The notes beneath the pieces were generated by a model that saw only the letters and a list, made by a program, of their open reading frames with translations, made no database searches and was not told the origin of the DNA. From CAVXXB01 sp963765585 (GTDB lineage Bacteria > Calditrichota > Calditrichia > JAJRVZ01), in the NCBI GenBank assembly GCA_963765585.1, contig CAVXXB010000011.1:186001-250000 (forward strand): a DNA stretch of 64,000 bases, given 5' to 3'. The translations under genes were made by a program, and so were the position numbers. Position 1 is the first letter of the stretch, and every line of letters begins with the position of its first letter. Of this stretch, positions 30,054 through 39,303 are shown in pieces.

Positions 30054-32437
30054 TCAGTCAAGATTAGTCGGGATCAGTTCCAGCACCGATTTCTTTTTTT
30101 CGATAATCGCAGATTTATTAAAAGGGATATTCCAATACTCTCCTTTTGACCATAGCGCGTAGAAATCGAAGAAGTGTTCATCCATAGGATTTCCCGATTG
30201 CCCGGAAGGAATTACCATATGTACATTATCAATGTTGGCAAAATCGATAACAAACCGCCAGCTGGGTCCGCCCAAAACATTAAAACCACCTGAGCCATCA
30301 GGAATAGAAGTACTGGCATTGAGAGTTCCAGGATTGCCTCCCCTGGGGAACGGACCGTGCTCAAGATCAAGCAAGCCTGACAAAACCGGTATCACTGCCA
30401 TGGGATGAGCCATTGTTACTTGTTGCATTTCTCCCCAGGTTTTATCCCCAATCTCTGCGATATGTCTTTTTCATGGCACGCAGTGCAATATCATTTCTTG
30501 TTTCTATCTGATCCTCGGTCGTTTTATCATCAAACCAGGAAGATTGACCCTCCATATATAAACGGTACAGAACCCGATCGCGAAAAAGCACCCGGAGATG
30601 CATCTGATCGGTGAGATCGCCCAATTCATCACGAAATGTTTGATCTTTCAGATTCATCAACCATGTTTCTACCAGAGCTGCCTCTTTTGAATCCGTTGCC
30701 AGCCGACCATCCCACTGCCCTATATTTCCGGCTAAGTTTGTTTCACCTAACTGCTGCAAGACTTCCGCAACCGGTTTACGCCATCGTAATATGAATTGTG
30801 AATGAACGTCATTCTGAAAGGACATTATATCACTTTGAGAAAGTGTCTCATTTGAATCGAGTAACTTCACTATTCTCAAAATTCTGTCACCGGCATAGTT
30901 GCCCGGCAATCTGTATCCGAACTCGTCACTAACCGGGGGATTATTGCATGTGGCCAGCCACCCACGATCAGGATTAAATGAATGAGGAGTGTTTTCAATG
31001 GGTTGGTAACCATTCCAATCATTTTCATCCATCCAACCTTGCAATTTAAAGACATTCTCAGAATTTTGCCGGATCGGAATCGGCGTTCCCAGCTGATAGC
31101 CAATATTTCCCCGGGCATCCGCATACATCCAGTTTGCATTTAATGCCCCAAACCTGGTTACAATTTTTCTAAAATCCTTAAAATTATTAACTGTCATTAA
31201 TTCTACTGCAGATTCGGCAGCATCTGCCAAAGATCTGTCAAACCCGGCCCAATGCATTGTATAGGCCTCTGATAAAGAATCATTCTGACTCATCACCGGG
31301 CCATGCCGGGAGGTCCTTACCACTAGTGTTTCCGGTAAGGCTTTATCACTTGCAACGATGACTTCATCGCGTAGTGCAAAATTCTTCCATCCTGTTGGTG
31401 CTTTATATTGGGTTGAATCTTTTGGATTGACCATTTCGATATACTGATCGGCAATATCCACACCACCGGCAGTAAATGCCCAGGCGGCCTGGCCATTATG
31501 ACCAAATACAATTATCGGAACCCCGGGAGATGAAATTCCAAGCACATTTATATTCTCATTCGGGCAGTGCAGACCAATCATATACCAGAACTGTGGCAGA
31601 CGTGAGATCTCAAGGTGCGGGTCGCTGGCCAGCATAGCGAAACCCGACTTGCTCTTTTTCGGGGAAATGACCCATGAATTGGAAGCCGAGCTCATCAAAA
31701 AAGATCCGACACCATTAGAAAACAAATTTTTAGCCAGGCTCATTTTTAAGATCATCGAGCGAATACCAGGTTTTGATCGACGGAACCGTGGTAGGGATCC
31801 AAACTGGTTCTCCCATTAATAAATGTTTTGTGGCACTGGGGTCGGCACAATTTAATATTTCATTATACAGGTCATCATTATTTTGCAATGCATCAGAGAA
31901 CCAGGTTTGAAAGCTGAACAGTGTCAGGCAGTCATGAACGGTCCATTTTTCAAATTCGATTCCAAGTATGAGATATTCGAAAGGCAGTTCATCATGAGTA
32001 TCGACAAAACTATTTATTCCCTGTGCATATCCGCTTAAAAGTTGCTCTGCTTTGCCCCCCAAGCTATCAACTGCGTTATCCGCCAAATAGGTATGACCGA
32101 TTTTCCGTTGTGATCTGTCGATCTCCAATACGCTTGATCCAAAATATTCCGCCAATCGTCCCTGAGCAACCTTCCTGGTCAGATCCATCTGAAACAACCG
32201 GTCCGAGGCGTGTAACCAGCCAAGGGCAAACCAAAGGTCTTCTGATGAACTTGCCCATACCTGGGGTACCCCCATTTGATCAAAGATTATTGTCACCGGG
32301 GCATGTATGGCATTTAGTTCGATACTTCCTTCACGTTGCGGGATGGAGGAGTGAAGTTTGTTATACAGGTACAGTGAACCAAAAATCGAAATAACAATGA
32401 TGGTAACTGTGAATATAAGAATGAGACGTTTTATCAT
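30054..32437 (-). CDS. Penicillin acylase family N-terminal nucleophile hydrolase, frame broken twice
   Basis: Three frames join to about 793 residues, the usual precursor length. Residues 1-25 form a membrane anchor or signal. The alpha part contains FDQMGVPQVWASSSEDLWFALGWLHASDRLFQMD split over the usual positions. The beta part begins at the nucleophile serine in SASNSWVISP, after which the family motifs LASDPHLEISRLPQFWYMIGL and VFGHNGQAAWAFTAGGVDIAD follow. Extra single A bases in A-runs at 31744 and 30468 break the frame. Members cleave beta-lactam or N-acyl-homoserine lactone side chains; the substrate here is unknown. Confidence 0.82.
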
Positions 32438-32441
32438 GGGG

Positions 32442-32519
32442 ATGTCCTATCTTGTCCTATCATGGCCTATCTTGTCCTACTTTGCCCTACCGTGTAGTCC
32501 ATCTTATAGATGGACTACA
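32442..32519 (-). promoter_or_regulatory. Leader of the acylase gene: hairpin plus five 10-bp tandem repeats
   Basis: Upstream of the acylase ATG, in reading order, are a perfect 10-bp hairpin (arm GTAGTCCATC, 5-nt loop, 32494-32518) and about five imperfect 10-bp tandem units of the type GATAGGACAA. Each unit carries an AGGACA-like core that could resemble a ribosome-binding site. The unit spacing is exactly 10 bases. A regulatory role is inferred only from position. Confidence 0.45.
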
Positions 32520-32545
32520 TCTTATGCATATCTTACCTTCCACAA

Positions 32546-33733
32546 TTACCCCATAATCGGAAAAATTTCATTCTGAACCGGTTGGGTATAAACATGAGCC
32601 CCTTTTCTATCCACATATACATTAATCTCACTGCGCATTCCATAATCCGAAAAATACAAACCCGGTTCGATTGAGAAACAGGTTTTTTCAATAATCTGAC
32701 GTTCATCCCTTGTTTCAAGATTATCGATATTCGTACCGGCATCATTTACTTCACGGCCAATTGAATGTCCACTCCGATGTAAAAAATAACTGCCATAACC
32801 GGCTCTTTTAAGATCATTTCTAACCAGGTCATCTATTTGCCAGCCATAGATTTTCTTGTTTTCTTTAATCATTTTATCGATATGACTGACGGCCAGATCA
32901 CGTGCACTGCAAATCTTTTCAAATTTTTCTGCCTTTTCTGCAGGGATTTCCTTTCCCACATAACCTACCCATGCGATGACGGCGTACACGGCATTTTCAT
33001 CTTTTTCCTTGCCCCATAAATTAAGCTGAACTATTGACTTGGGATAAATAGTATCTGATTTGAGTTTGGTTGGGATATAATGAGGATCACCACTATTTTT
33101 GCCGGTAGCCACAATTGGCGGGTGATCGAAAATCAAACCTCTCTTCTTCATCTCTGTCATCAAATATTTCTGGAGAGAATATTCAGTTATTTCATGATGA
33201 CTGTGAATTTTCCTCTTTATCAGACGGAAGGCATTTTCAATGATTTCATAAATCAGTTTTGCTGAATTTTTATGAGTATTTAATTGCGATTCGGTCCATC
33301 TGGCCTCAAATTCCTGAAGAAGATCAGCTGAAGATTTAATTTTTACTTTATAACTTTTAAGCAACTCAAACGTTCCGGCATCAATTCGTGAAACGTATGG
33401 TAACACCCCATTTTGCGAATACTGTGCAGCAATCGTATTTCCGTTTTTTAAGATCTGAGATAATCCTTCTTTCATTTCCTCCAGACTCAGATAAACATGT
33501 TTTTTACCCGGCAGATGATCAAGTACATTTCGCTCAACACTGTGGACAATTTTAACCGGTGCATTTACGACAGGAATAAAATAGAACCAGCGTCGGGTTT
33601 GTGGTCCTTCGTCTCTTAGATTTAGAATTTTTCTCCCCACGGGATCGCTGCCCCGGTAATCATAAAATAACCAGCCATCAAGTCCTTTTTGTTTCAGTGA
33701 TGTTTGAATTGCCGTTAAACTGAATTTTCCCAT
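32546..33733 (-). CDS. M24 (Xaa-Pro aminopeptidase-like) homologue lacking metal ligands
   Basis: From the ATG at 33733 the protein has 395 residues with the creatinase/prolidase two-domain layout. The C-terminal pita-bread fold is recognisable (LHRSGHSIGREV, CFSIEPGLYFSDYG, MRSEINVYVD). Active-site positions are altered: the first metal-binding Asp (usually DLW) is Asn in QLNLWGK, the second (usually ADIT) is Val in YAVIAWVG, and the catalytic His (usually EVHGNG) is Asn in EVNDAG. His in SGHSIG and both glutamates are kept. Peptidase activity is therefore doubtful. Confidence 0.8.
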   Translation of the reverse strand: MGKFSLTAIQTSLKQKGLDGWLFYDYRGSDPVGRKILNLRDEGPQTRRWFYFIPVVNAPVKIVHSVERNVLDHLPGKKHVYLSLEEMKEGLSQILKNGNTIAAQYSQNGVLPYVSRIDAGTFELLKSYKVKIKSSADLLQEFEARWTESQLNTHKNSAKLIYEIIENAFRLIKRKIHSHHEITEYSLQKYLMTEMKKRGLIFDHPPIVATGKNSGDPHYIPTKLKSDTIYPKSIVQLNLWGKEKDENAVYAVIAWVGYVGKEIPAEKAEKFEKICSARDLAVSHIDKMIKENKKIYGWQIDDLVRNDLKRAGYGSYFLHRSGHSIGREVNDAGTNIDNLETRDERQIIEKTCFSIEPGLYFSDYGMRSEINVYVDRKGAHVYTQPVQNEIFPIMG

Positions 33734-33749
33734 AGATAATAACCCCACT

Positions 33750-34039
33750 CCTTAAGCCGAATTTGAACTATATTTTTAAAATTTTTGATTTTTAAGGAAT
33801 AATATGACAAAAGTTTACATATAAATTGAACAAAAATAAATTTTAATCATAAAAAAGACTCATTTGCTTGAAAGTACAAAATCAGGACTATTAGAATTAC
33901 AAAGTTTCTCAATATGATATATATATGCCATCATCTTATTAAACAGAAAAATATCTCGCATAATCTCACTATTTGTGAGGTTTTTATAAAAAACAATTAA
34001 AATAAGACTTGATATGATAGGTAAAATATTCATAAATTA
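33750..34039. other. Divergent intergenic region before groES
   Basis: About 290 bp of AT-rich sequence with no gene and no member of the repeat families, which is unusual for this window. It should hold promoters for both the M24 gene and groES. A weak TTGATA at 34009-34014 followed 18 bp later by TAAATT is a possible groES promoter just ahead of CIRCE. Confidence 0.45.
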
Positions 34040-34066
34040 TTAGCACTCACTAAGACTGAGTGCTAA
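34040..34066 (+). promoter_or_regulatory. CIRCE operator (HrcA binding site)
   Basis: A perfect match to the consensus TTAGCACTC-N9-GAGTGCTAA, 44 bp upstream of the groES ATG. HrcA represses groESL from such sites and is released on heat shock. The hrcA gene is not in the window. Confidence 0.95.
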
Positions 34067-34109
34067 TAAGCAAATTAAACGAAACATTAAAATACAAATG
34101 GAGGTGTTT

Positions 34110-34394
34110 ATGAAGGTGAAACCTTTGTCAGATCGCGTTGTGATTGAGCCGCTGGAAGCTGAAGATAAAACCAGTGGTGGTATTTATCTGCCAGATTCTG
34201 CAAAAGAAAAACCGCAGATGGGTAAAGTTGTGGCCGCCGGTCCGGGTAAAGTGTCGGATTCCGGTCAGTTGGTAAAAATTGAAGTAAAAGTTGGTGATAC
34301 CGTATTATACGGTAAATATTCAGGCACAGATATTACTTTGGATAACAAAGATTATCTTATCGTTCGTGAAAGTGATATCCTGGCAATACTATAG
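34110..34394 (+). CDS. groES: Co-chaperonin GroES
   Basis: GroES caps the GroEL folding chamber. From the ATG at 34110 the product is 94 residues: KVKPLSDRVVIEPLEAEDKT at the start, the mobile-loop region SGGIYLPDSAKEKPQMG, then VLYGKYSGTDITLD and YLIVRESDILAIL at the end. GGAGGTG at 34100-34106 is the ribosome-binding site, which rules out the earlier in-frame ATG at 34098 because that ATG overlaps it. groEL follows 33 bp later. Confidence 0.97.
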   Translation: MKVKPLSDRVVIEPLEAEDKTSGGIYLPDSAKEKPQMGKVVAAGPGKVSDSGQLVKIEVKVGDTVLYGKYSGTDITLDNKDYLIVRESDILAIL

Positions 34395-34427
34395 AAAATA
34401 ATAAAAAAATTATAAACGGAGGTAATA

Positions 34428-36059
34428 ATGGCTAAAATTATTGAATATGATAGTGAAGCCCGTGCCAAACTGAAAAGAGGAATTGATCAGTTGGCAAAGG
34501 CAGTGAAAGTCACTCTCGGCCCCAAAGGTCGTAATGTGGTTATCGATAAAAAATTTGGTTCACCCACAGTAACAAAAGATGGTGTTACAGTGGCCAAAGA
34601 AATCGAACTCGAAGATCCAATGGAGAACATGGGCGTTCAGATGGTCAAAGAAGTTGCATCAAAAACCAGTGATGTTGCCGGTGATGGAACGACTACTGCA
34701 ACAATTCTTGCTCAGGCAATTTACACAGAAGGCCTGCGTAATGTAACCGCCGGTGCCAATCCAACCGAATTAAAAAAAGGTATTGAGATGGCCGTCGCTG
34801 TGGTCGTTGATGAACTCAAGAAAATGAGTCGTGAAGTTTCCGGTAAAAAGGAAATTGCCCAGGTCGGTACAATTTCTGCCAACAATGACCAGACCATTGG
34901 TAATCTGATTGCCGATGCCATGGAGAAAGTTGGTAAAGACGGTGTCATTACTGTTGAAGAAGCAAAATCAATCGAAACTTCTCTCGAAGTTGTTGAGGGT
35001 ATGCAATTTGATCGTGGTTATGTTTCTCCGTATTTCGTCACCGATGCCGAAAGTATGGAAACCATTCTTGACGATCCGGTCATTTTAATTCATGACAAAA
35101 AAATCAGCAATATGAAAGATTTGCTCCCGGTACTCGAGAAAGTTGCCCAGATGGGTAAAGGTCTTATGATCATCGCTGAAGATATTGAAGGCGAAGCCCT
35201 GGCAACAATGGTTGTTAATAAATTACGTGGTACGCTTAAAATCGCTGCCGTTAAGGCACCAGGCTTTGGTGATCGAAGAAAAGCCATGCTGGAAGATATT
35301 GCTATCCTGACCGGTGGTCGTGTCATCAGTGAAGAAGCAGGATTCAAACTCGAGAATGCAACCACTTCCGATCTTGGTTCCGCCAAAAGAATTACCATTG
35401 ATAAAGACAATACAACCATCGTTGAAGGTGCTGGCAAAAAAGCAGATATCCAGGCTCGTGTTGGTCAGATCAGAGCACAGATCGAGAATACAAGCAGTGA
35501 TTATGACCGTGAAAAACTGCAGGAAAGACTTGCCAAACTGGCCGGTGGTGTTGCCGTACTGAAAATTGGTGCCGCTACAGAAGTTGAAATGAAAGAGAAA
35601 AAAGCCCGGGTTGAAGATGCCCTGCATGCTACCCGCGCTGCTGTTGAGGAAGGTATTGTTCCCGGCGGTGGTGTTGCGCTAATTCGTACAATTAAAGCAC
35701 TGGAAAATATGAAGGTTAAAGACCAGGACAATCAAATCGGAGTCAATATTGTAAAACGTTCCATTGAAGAACCGATTCGTCAGATCGTACAAAACGCTGG
35801 CAAAGAAGGCGCGGTAATTGTCGAAGAAGTCAAGAGAAAAGAGGGATCATACGGATATAACGCAGCCACTGAAAAATTTGAAGATTTACTGGAAGCCGGT
35901 ATTATTGATCCTACAAAAGTAACCCGAACTGCTTTAGAAAATGCCTCTTCCGTTGCAGGTTTACTGCTGATGACTGAAGCAATGATTGCAGACGAGCCCG
36001 AGGACGAAGCTCCAATGCCTGCAATGCCTCCAGGTGGTGGAATGGGCGGAATGTACTAA
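34428..36059 (+). CDS. groL: Chaperonin GroEL
   Basis: The 543-residue protein is a complete Hsp60. It has the ATP-site motif VTLGPKGRNVVIDK with DVAGDGTTTATILAQ, the apical-domain stretch KAPGFGDRRKAMLEDIAILTGG, VEEGIVPGGGVALI, and the C-terminal GGMGGMY tail. GGAGGT lies eight bases before the ATG. It is co-transcribed with groES under CIRCE control and followed by a strong terminator. Confidence 0.98.
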   Translation: MAKIIEYDSEARAKLKRGIDQLAKAVKVTLGPKGRNVVIDKKFGSPTVTKDGVTVAKEIELEDPMENMGVQMVKEVASKTSDVAGDGTTTATILAQAIYTEGLRNVTAGANPTELKKGIEMAVAVVVDELKKMSREVSGKKEIAQVGTISANNDQTIGNLIADAMEKVGKDGVITVEEAKSIETSLEVVEGMQFDRGYVSPYFVTDAESMETILDDPVILIHDKKISNMKDLLPVLEKVAQMGKGLMIIAEDIEGEALATMVVNKLRGTLKIAAVKAPGFGDRRKAMLEDIAILTGGRVISEEAGFKLENATTSDLGSAKRITIDKDNTTIVEGAGKKADIQARVGQIRAQIENTSSDYDREKLQERLAKLAGGVAVLKIGAATEVEMKEKKARVEDALHATRAAVEEGIVPGGGVALIRTIKALENMKVKDQDNQIGVNIVKRSIEEPIRQIVQNAGKEGAVIVEEVKRKEGSYGYNAATEKFEDLLEAGIIDPTKVTRTALENASSVAGLLLMTEAMIADEPEDEAPMPAMPPGGGMGGMY

Positions 36060-36083
36060 TCGCTCTACTTATAATGTTAATTC

Positions 36084-36117
36084 AAAACCCCGGTGTCACT
36101 GGCACTGGGGTTTTTTT
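36084..36117 (+). terminator. Rho-independent terminator after groEL
   Basis: The arm AAAACCCCGGTG pairs with CACTGGGGTTTT over a short loop, followed by a run of T, 25 bp after the groEL stop. Confidence 0.9.
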
Positions 36118-36285
36118 ATGCCCGATATCCGATTTTCCGCTTATCCATTTATCCTTTTGTCCTCTAACAATAATCCCCCTGCTTTATCCTCCAGATCATT
36201 CTCGATTCCCCCCGATAAATGTTTGATAAAAATTACCAGAATTGATATATTGAAATTATAAAATTTAACAGACCGGTTTTAATTT

Positions 36286-36651
36286 ATGGATATTATCAAA
36301 TTGACAAATGTGGTGTTTTATGCACACCATGGTTACTACGAAGCGGAACGTGAATTGGGGCAGAGATTTGAACTGGATATTGAGGTTGAATGCGATTTAA
36401 GACCGGCATCTGTTAATGATGATTTGAAATCAACCATAGATTATCGTAATATCTATTCGATCGCTAAAGATACATTTGAAAATTATAAATTTAAATTACT
36501 CGAAACTGTTGCCGAAAGAATTGCCCAACAAATACTCGAGTCATCAATGATCTTTTCCGTATTGATCCGGGTAAGAAAACCTCATGTACCTCTCAGAGGT
36601 TTTTTGGATCATATTGAAATCGAAATTAAGCGAACACGTGAGGATTTTTAA
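36286..36651 (+). CDS. folB: Dihydroneopterin aldolase
   Basis: FolB converts 7,8-dihydroneopterin to 6-hydroxymethyl-dihydropterin in folate synthesis. The 121-residue product has the family motifs FYAHHGYYEAERELGQRFELDI in the N-terminal part, DYRNIYSIAK and KLLETVAERIAQQIL with the conserved Glu, and VRVRKPHVPL-like IRVRKPHVPL. folK begins inside its last 14 bases, a common fusion or overlap partner. Confidence 0.94.
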   Translation: MDIIKLTNVVFYAHHGYYEAERELGQRFELDIEVECDLRPASVNDDLKSTIDYRNIYSIAKDTFENYKFKLLETVAERIAQQILESSMIFSVLIRVRKPHVPLRGFLDHIEIEIKRTREDF

Positions 36652-37132
36652 CTATTTTTTAGGATTGGGCACAAATATTGAACCACGCCTTATCCATTTA
36701 AAAAATGCTGTGGCAAAGTTAAACCAATATGGGACTACAACTGCCAAATCTTCAATCTATGAATCCGAACCATGGGGGTATAAAGAGCAATCGTTTTTTT
36801 TAAATACGGTAATTAAATATGATTCTGAATTACCACCTTATAAATTATTGGATAAAATTAAACATATTGAGCATTTGCTGGGCCGTGAGAAATCACAACA
36901 TTGGGGACCCAGAATAATTGATATTGACATTCTTCTATGTAATCAGATTTCGATTAAGGAACCGGACTTGAAGGTGCCACACGAACATTTATTAGAACGA
37001 AAATTTGCGCTCGCACCCCTCTCTGAGATTATCGACTCTGTCCTGATAGATGGATGTGAGGTGAATACTGAAGCGCTTGTTCAAAAGTGCTCTGATAAGT
37101 CTATAGTAAATAAATTAAATCTAAATTGGTGA
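36638..37132 (+). CDS. folK: 2-amino-4-hydroxy-6-hydroxymethyldihydropteridine pyrophosphokinase
   Basis: FolK transfers pyrophosphate from ATP to the pterin, the step after FolB. I choose the GTG at 36638, which gives 164 residues beginning FNYFLGLGTNIEPRLIHL as in the family; the longer open frame to 36584 lies wholly inside folB. Family motifs are SSIYESEPWGYKEQSFFLNTV and WGPRIIDIDILL, with the magnesium-binding Asp pair, then VPHEHLLERKFALAPL. It overlaps folB by 14 bp. Confidence 0.94.
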   Translation: MRIFNYFLGLGTNIEPRLIHLKNAVAKLNQYGTTTAKSSIYESEPWGYKEQSFFLNTVIKYDSELPPYKLLDKIKHIEHLLGREKSQHWGPRIIDIDILLCNQISIKEPDLKVPHEHLLERKFALAPLSEIIDSVLIDGCEVNTEALVQKCSDKSIVNKLNLNW

Positions 37133-37136
37133 TCCA

Positions 37137-37784
37137 ATGGCTTTGGAAGAACTAAGATATATTGCCGTAGAAGGCGTGATTGGGGCAGGAAAAACAAGTT
37201 TAACCGCTAGATTGGGACAAACGCTTAGTGCTAAGACTATCTATGAAGAATTTGAAAAAAACCCATTTCTGGAAGAATTCTATGCGGACCCTGAGAGGTA
37301 CGCATTCCAAACACAATTATTTTTCTTAATGAGTCGATATAAACAGCAGCAACAAGTGCATCAGATTGATTTATTCCAGGATTGTATAGTAAGTGATTAT
37401 CTTTTTGCCAAGGACAGGATTTTTGCCACTTTGACTTTAAGTGATAAAGAGATGAAATTATACGACGGCATTGCCACTCTGATGGAGAAAGATATCGTCA
37501 AAGCAGATCTTGTAATTTATCTGCAATCATCGACATCACATTTGATGGAGCATATAAGGAATCGTGCCCGTAAGATGGAGCGACATATTTCTGAGGATTA
37601 TATTCAGGCTCTCAATAATCTTTACAATGATTTTTTCTTCCATTATGATAATTCTCCGTTGTTAGTAATTAATACGGATGAGCTCGATTTTGTACATGAC
37701 GAAAATGACTATAAAGATATCCTGTATGAAATCAATCAACACGCATCGGGTACCCGCTACTACGTACCACACAAAAACAGGTAA
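37137..37784 (+). CDS. Deoxynucleoside kinase (dAK/dGK family)
   Basis: This family salvages deoxyadenosine, deoxyguanosine or deoxycytidine with ATP. The 215-residue protein starts with strand and P-loop YIAVEGVIGAGKTSL, followed by FEKNPFLEEFYADPERYAFQTQLFFL, the DRS/ERS-equivalent region DCIVSDYLFAKDRIFA and the LID-type arginines RNRARKMERHI. It follows folK by four bases, so it is co-transcribed with folB-folK. The preferred nucleoside cannot be read from sequence. Confidence 0.9.
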   Translation: MALEELRYIAVEGVIGAGKTSLTARLGQTLSAKTIYEEFEKNPFLEEFYADPERYAFQTQLFFLMSRYKQQQQVHQIDLFQDCIVSDYLFAKDRIFATLTLSDKEMKLYDGIATLMEKDIVKADLVIYLQSSTSHLMEHIRNRARKMERHISEDYIQALNNLYNDFFFHYDNSPLLVINTDELDFVHDENDYKDILYEINQHASGTRYYVPHKNR

Positions 37785-37789
37785 TTTGT

Positions 37790-37963
37790 ATGGGTTTATT
37801 TAGATTGTTGGTCATTTTTATTGTGGGCTATTTCCTGGTGAGACTATTGAAATTGATTTTTTTGCCGAAAACTCAAGATAAAGGTGTGAGAGGTGATTCC
37901 GAACCGAATCATCCAAAGAAATACAAAAATATCGAAGATGCCGATTATGAAGAAGTCGACTAA
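37790..37963 (+). CDS. Small membrane protein, DUF4834-like (57 residues)
   Basis: An ATG five bases after the kinase stop opens a 57-codon frame. It has one membrane helix (LFRLLVIFIVGYFLVRLLKL, residues 3-22), a basic hinge (IFLPKTQDKG) and an acidic tail ending KYKNIEDADYEEVD. This layout (one N-terminal helix plus an ANFEDADFEEID-like tail) recalls the DUF4834 family known in Bacteroidetes relatives. The start of the next gene overlaps its end. Function is unknown. Confidence 0.7.
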   Translation: MGLFRLLVIFIVGYFLVRLLKLIFLPKTQDKGVRGDSEPNHPKKYKNIEDADYEEVD

Positions 37964-39260
37964 CACAAATACAGATGATGTAAAGAAATTAAATCAAAAA
38001 ATATCGCTGCTTCAAGATGAACAGAAACAATTAAAAGCACTCCTCAATATCACCAAGATTCTTTCAAACGAATTAAACACAACCAATCTTCTGCAAAAAA
38101 TAGTTGCCCAGGTAAAAAAATTATTAAACGCGGATCGTTGCACGCTTTTCCTTTACGATGAAGATAGTGATGAGTTGTGGTCACGTATCGCAACCGGTCT
38201 GGATGGTGAAATTCGGTTCCCCGCCAATCTGGGAATCGCCGGCCATGTATTTCAAACAGGTGAAATCATTAATATTCCTGACGCTTATAAAGATTCTCGT
38301 TTTAATCCTGAGATTGATAAAAAGACCGGATATAAAACCACCAGTATACTCACGCTACCCATGCATAATAATCGAGATGAAATAATCGGCGTGTTTCAGG
38401 TTCTGAATAAAGCAGATGGTCCGTTCACAAAAAAGAGTGAAGGGGTTTTATCCGCGGTAGCACAGATTGCTTCATCAGCAATACAGAATGCGCAGTTGCT
38501 TGAACTGCAGAAAAAATCATTTGTCAGTTTTGTTGAAGCGCTGGCCAGTACTCTGGATACCCGCGACTATATCACTGCCGGTCATACCCGAAGAGTAACC
38601 CTGTATACCCTGGAGATAGGCCGATTGATGAAGTTAGACAATGCCACCATGGAAGTTATGAGATATGCGGCACTTCTTCATGATATAGGCAAAATTGGCG
38701 TGCCGGAAATTGTTTTATTTAAGGACCGTAAACTTACCGAAGATGAATATGATATTATAAAGGGACATGCCCAGATCACAAAAAACATCCTGGAAAAAAT
38801 TCATTTTCATAAACAGTTTAAAAATCTTCCGTTGATTGCTTCAAGTCATCATGAACGGTTGGATGGTTCGGGGTATCCACAGAATCTGAAAGGTGATGAA
38901 ATTCCCTTAGAATCCAGAATAATGGCAGTTGGTGATGTGTTTGATGCCCTGACTTCACGCCGACAATACCAGGATCGTATGGATCTGGAAAAGGTAATGA
39001 ATATTATAGACAACGAGACCGGAACTTCCTTTGAACCATTTGTAGTTTACCACTTTAAATTTATACCCCTGGATCGCCTGATCAGGATTCTCGAATTCGG
39101 CCATACCGATGAAATTGATGATACTGATCTTGATCAGCTTTGCGACTATTCATTAAAAGATATGGTGGAAATCAGAAAGAAATCTAACAAAAGCGATATC
39201 GAGCTTGAGATAGAGAGTATTTTTATGAGATACTACTTGAGGCAATATAGAAATGAATAA
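37938..39260 (+). CDS. GAF domain-HD-GYP phosphodiesterase
   Basis: The frame is open from a GTG at 37893; I favour the ATG at 37938, which gives 440 residues and overlaps the DUF4834-like gene. A coiled coil (QKISLLQDEQKQLKALL) leads to a GAF sensor domain (DRCTLFLYDEDSDELWSRIATG to LNKADGPFTKKSEGVL, read in parts), then the HD-GYP domain. The metal pair HDIGKIG and the signature HHERLDGSGYP are intact, so cyclic-di-GMP hydrolysis is likely. The last 100 residues are degenerate HD-GYP tail. It is the last gene of the folB run. Confidence 0.9.
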   Translation: MPIMKKSTNTNTDDVKKLNQKISLLQDEQKQLKALLNITKILSNELNTTNLLQKIVAQVKKLLNADRCTLFLYDEDSDELWSRIATGLDGEIRFPANLGIAGHVFQTGEIINIPDAYKDSRFNPEIDKKTGYKTTSILTLPMHNNRDEIIGVFQVLNKADGPFTKKSEGVLSAVAQIASSAIQNAQLLELQKKSFVSFVEALASTLDTRDYITAGHTRRVTLYTLEIGRLMKLDNATMEVMRYAALLHDIGKIGVPEIVLFKDRKLTEDEYDIIKGHAQITKNILEKIHFHKQFKNLPLIASSHHERLDGSGYPQNLKGDEIPLESRIMAVGDVFDALTSRRQYQDRMDLEKVMNIIDNETGTSFEPFVVYHFKFIPLDRLIRILEFGHTDEIDDTDLDQLCDYSLKDMVEIRKKSNKSDIELEIESIFMRYYLRQYRNE

Positions 39261-39264
39261 AAGA

Positions 39265-39297
39265 AAAGGCTGTCTTGTGAATAACGAGACAGCCTTT
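39265..39297. terminator. Bidirectional rho-independent terminator
   Basis: AAAGGCTGTCT and AGACAGCCTTT form an 11-bp stem with an A-run on one side and a T-run on the other. It lies between the convergent HD-GYP and metK genes and can serve both. Confidence 0.92.
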
Positions 39298-39303
39298 TTT
39301 AAT

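Noticed and set aside
36584..36637. Upstream extension of folK
   Set aside because: It lies entirely in folB, adds residues unlike any FolK, and the GTG at 36638 gives the family-like N-terminus.
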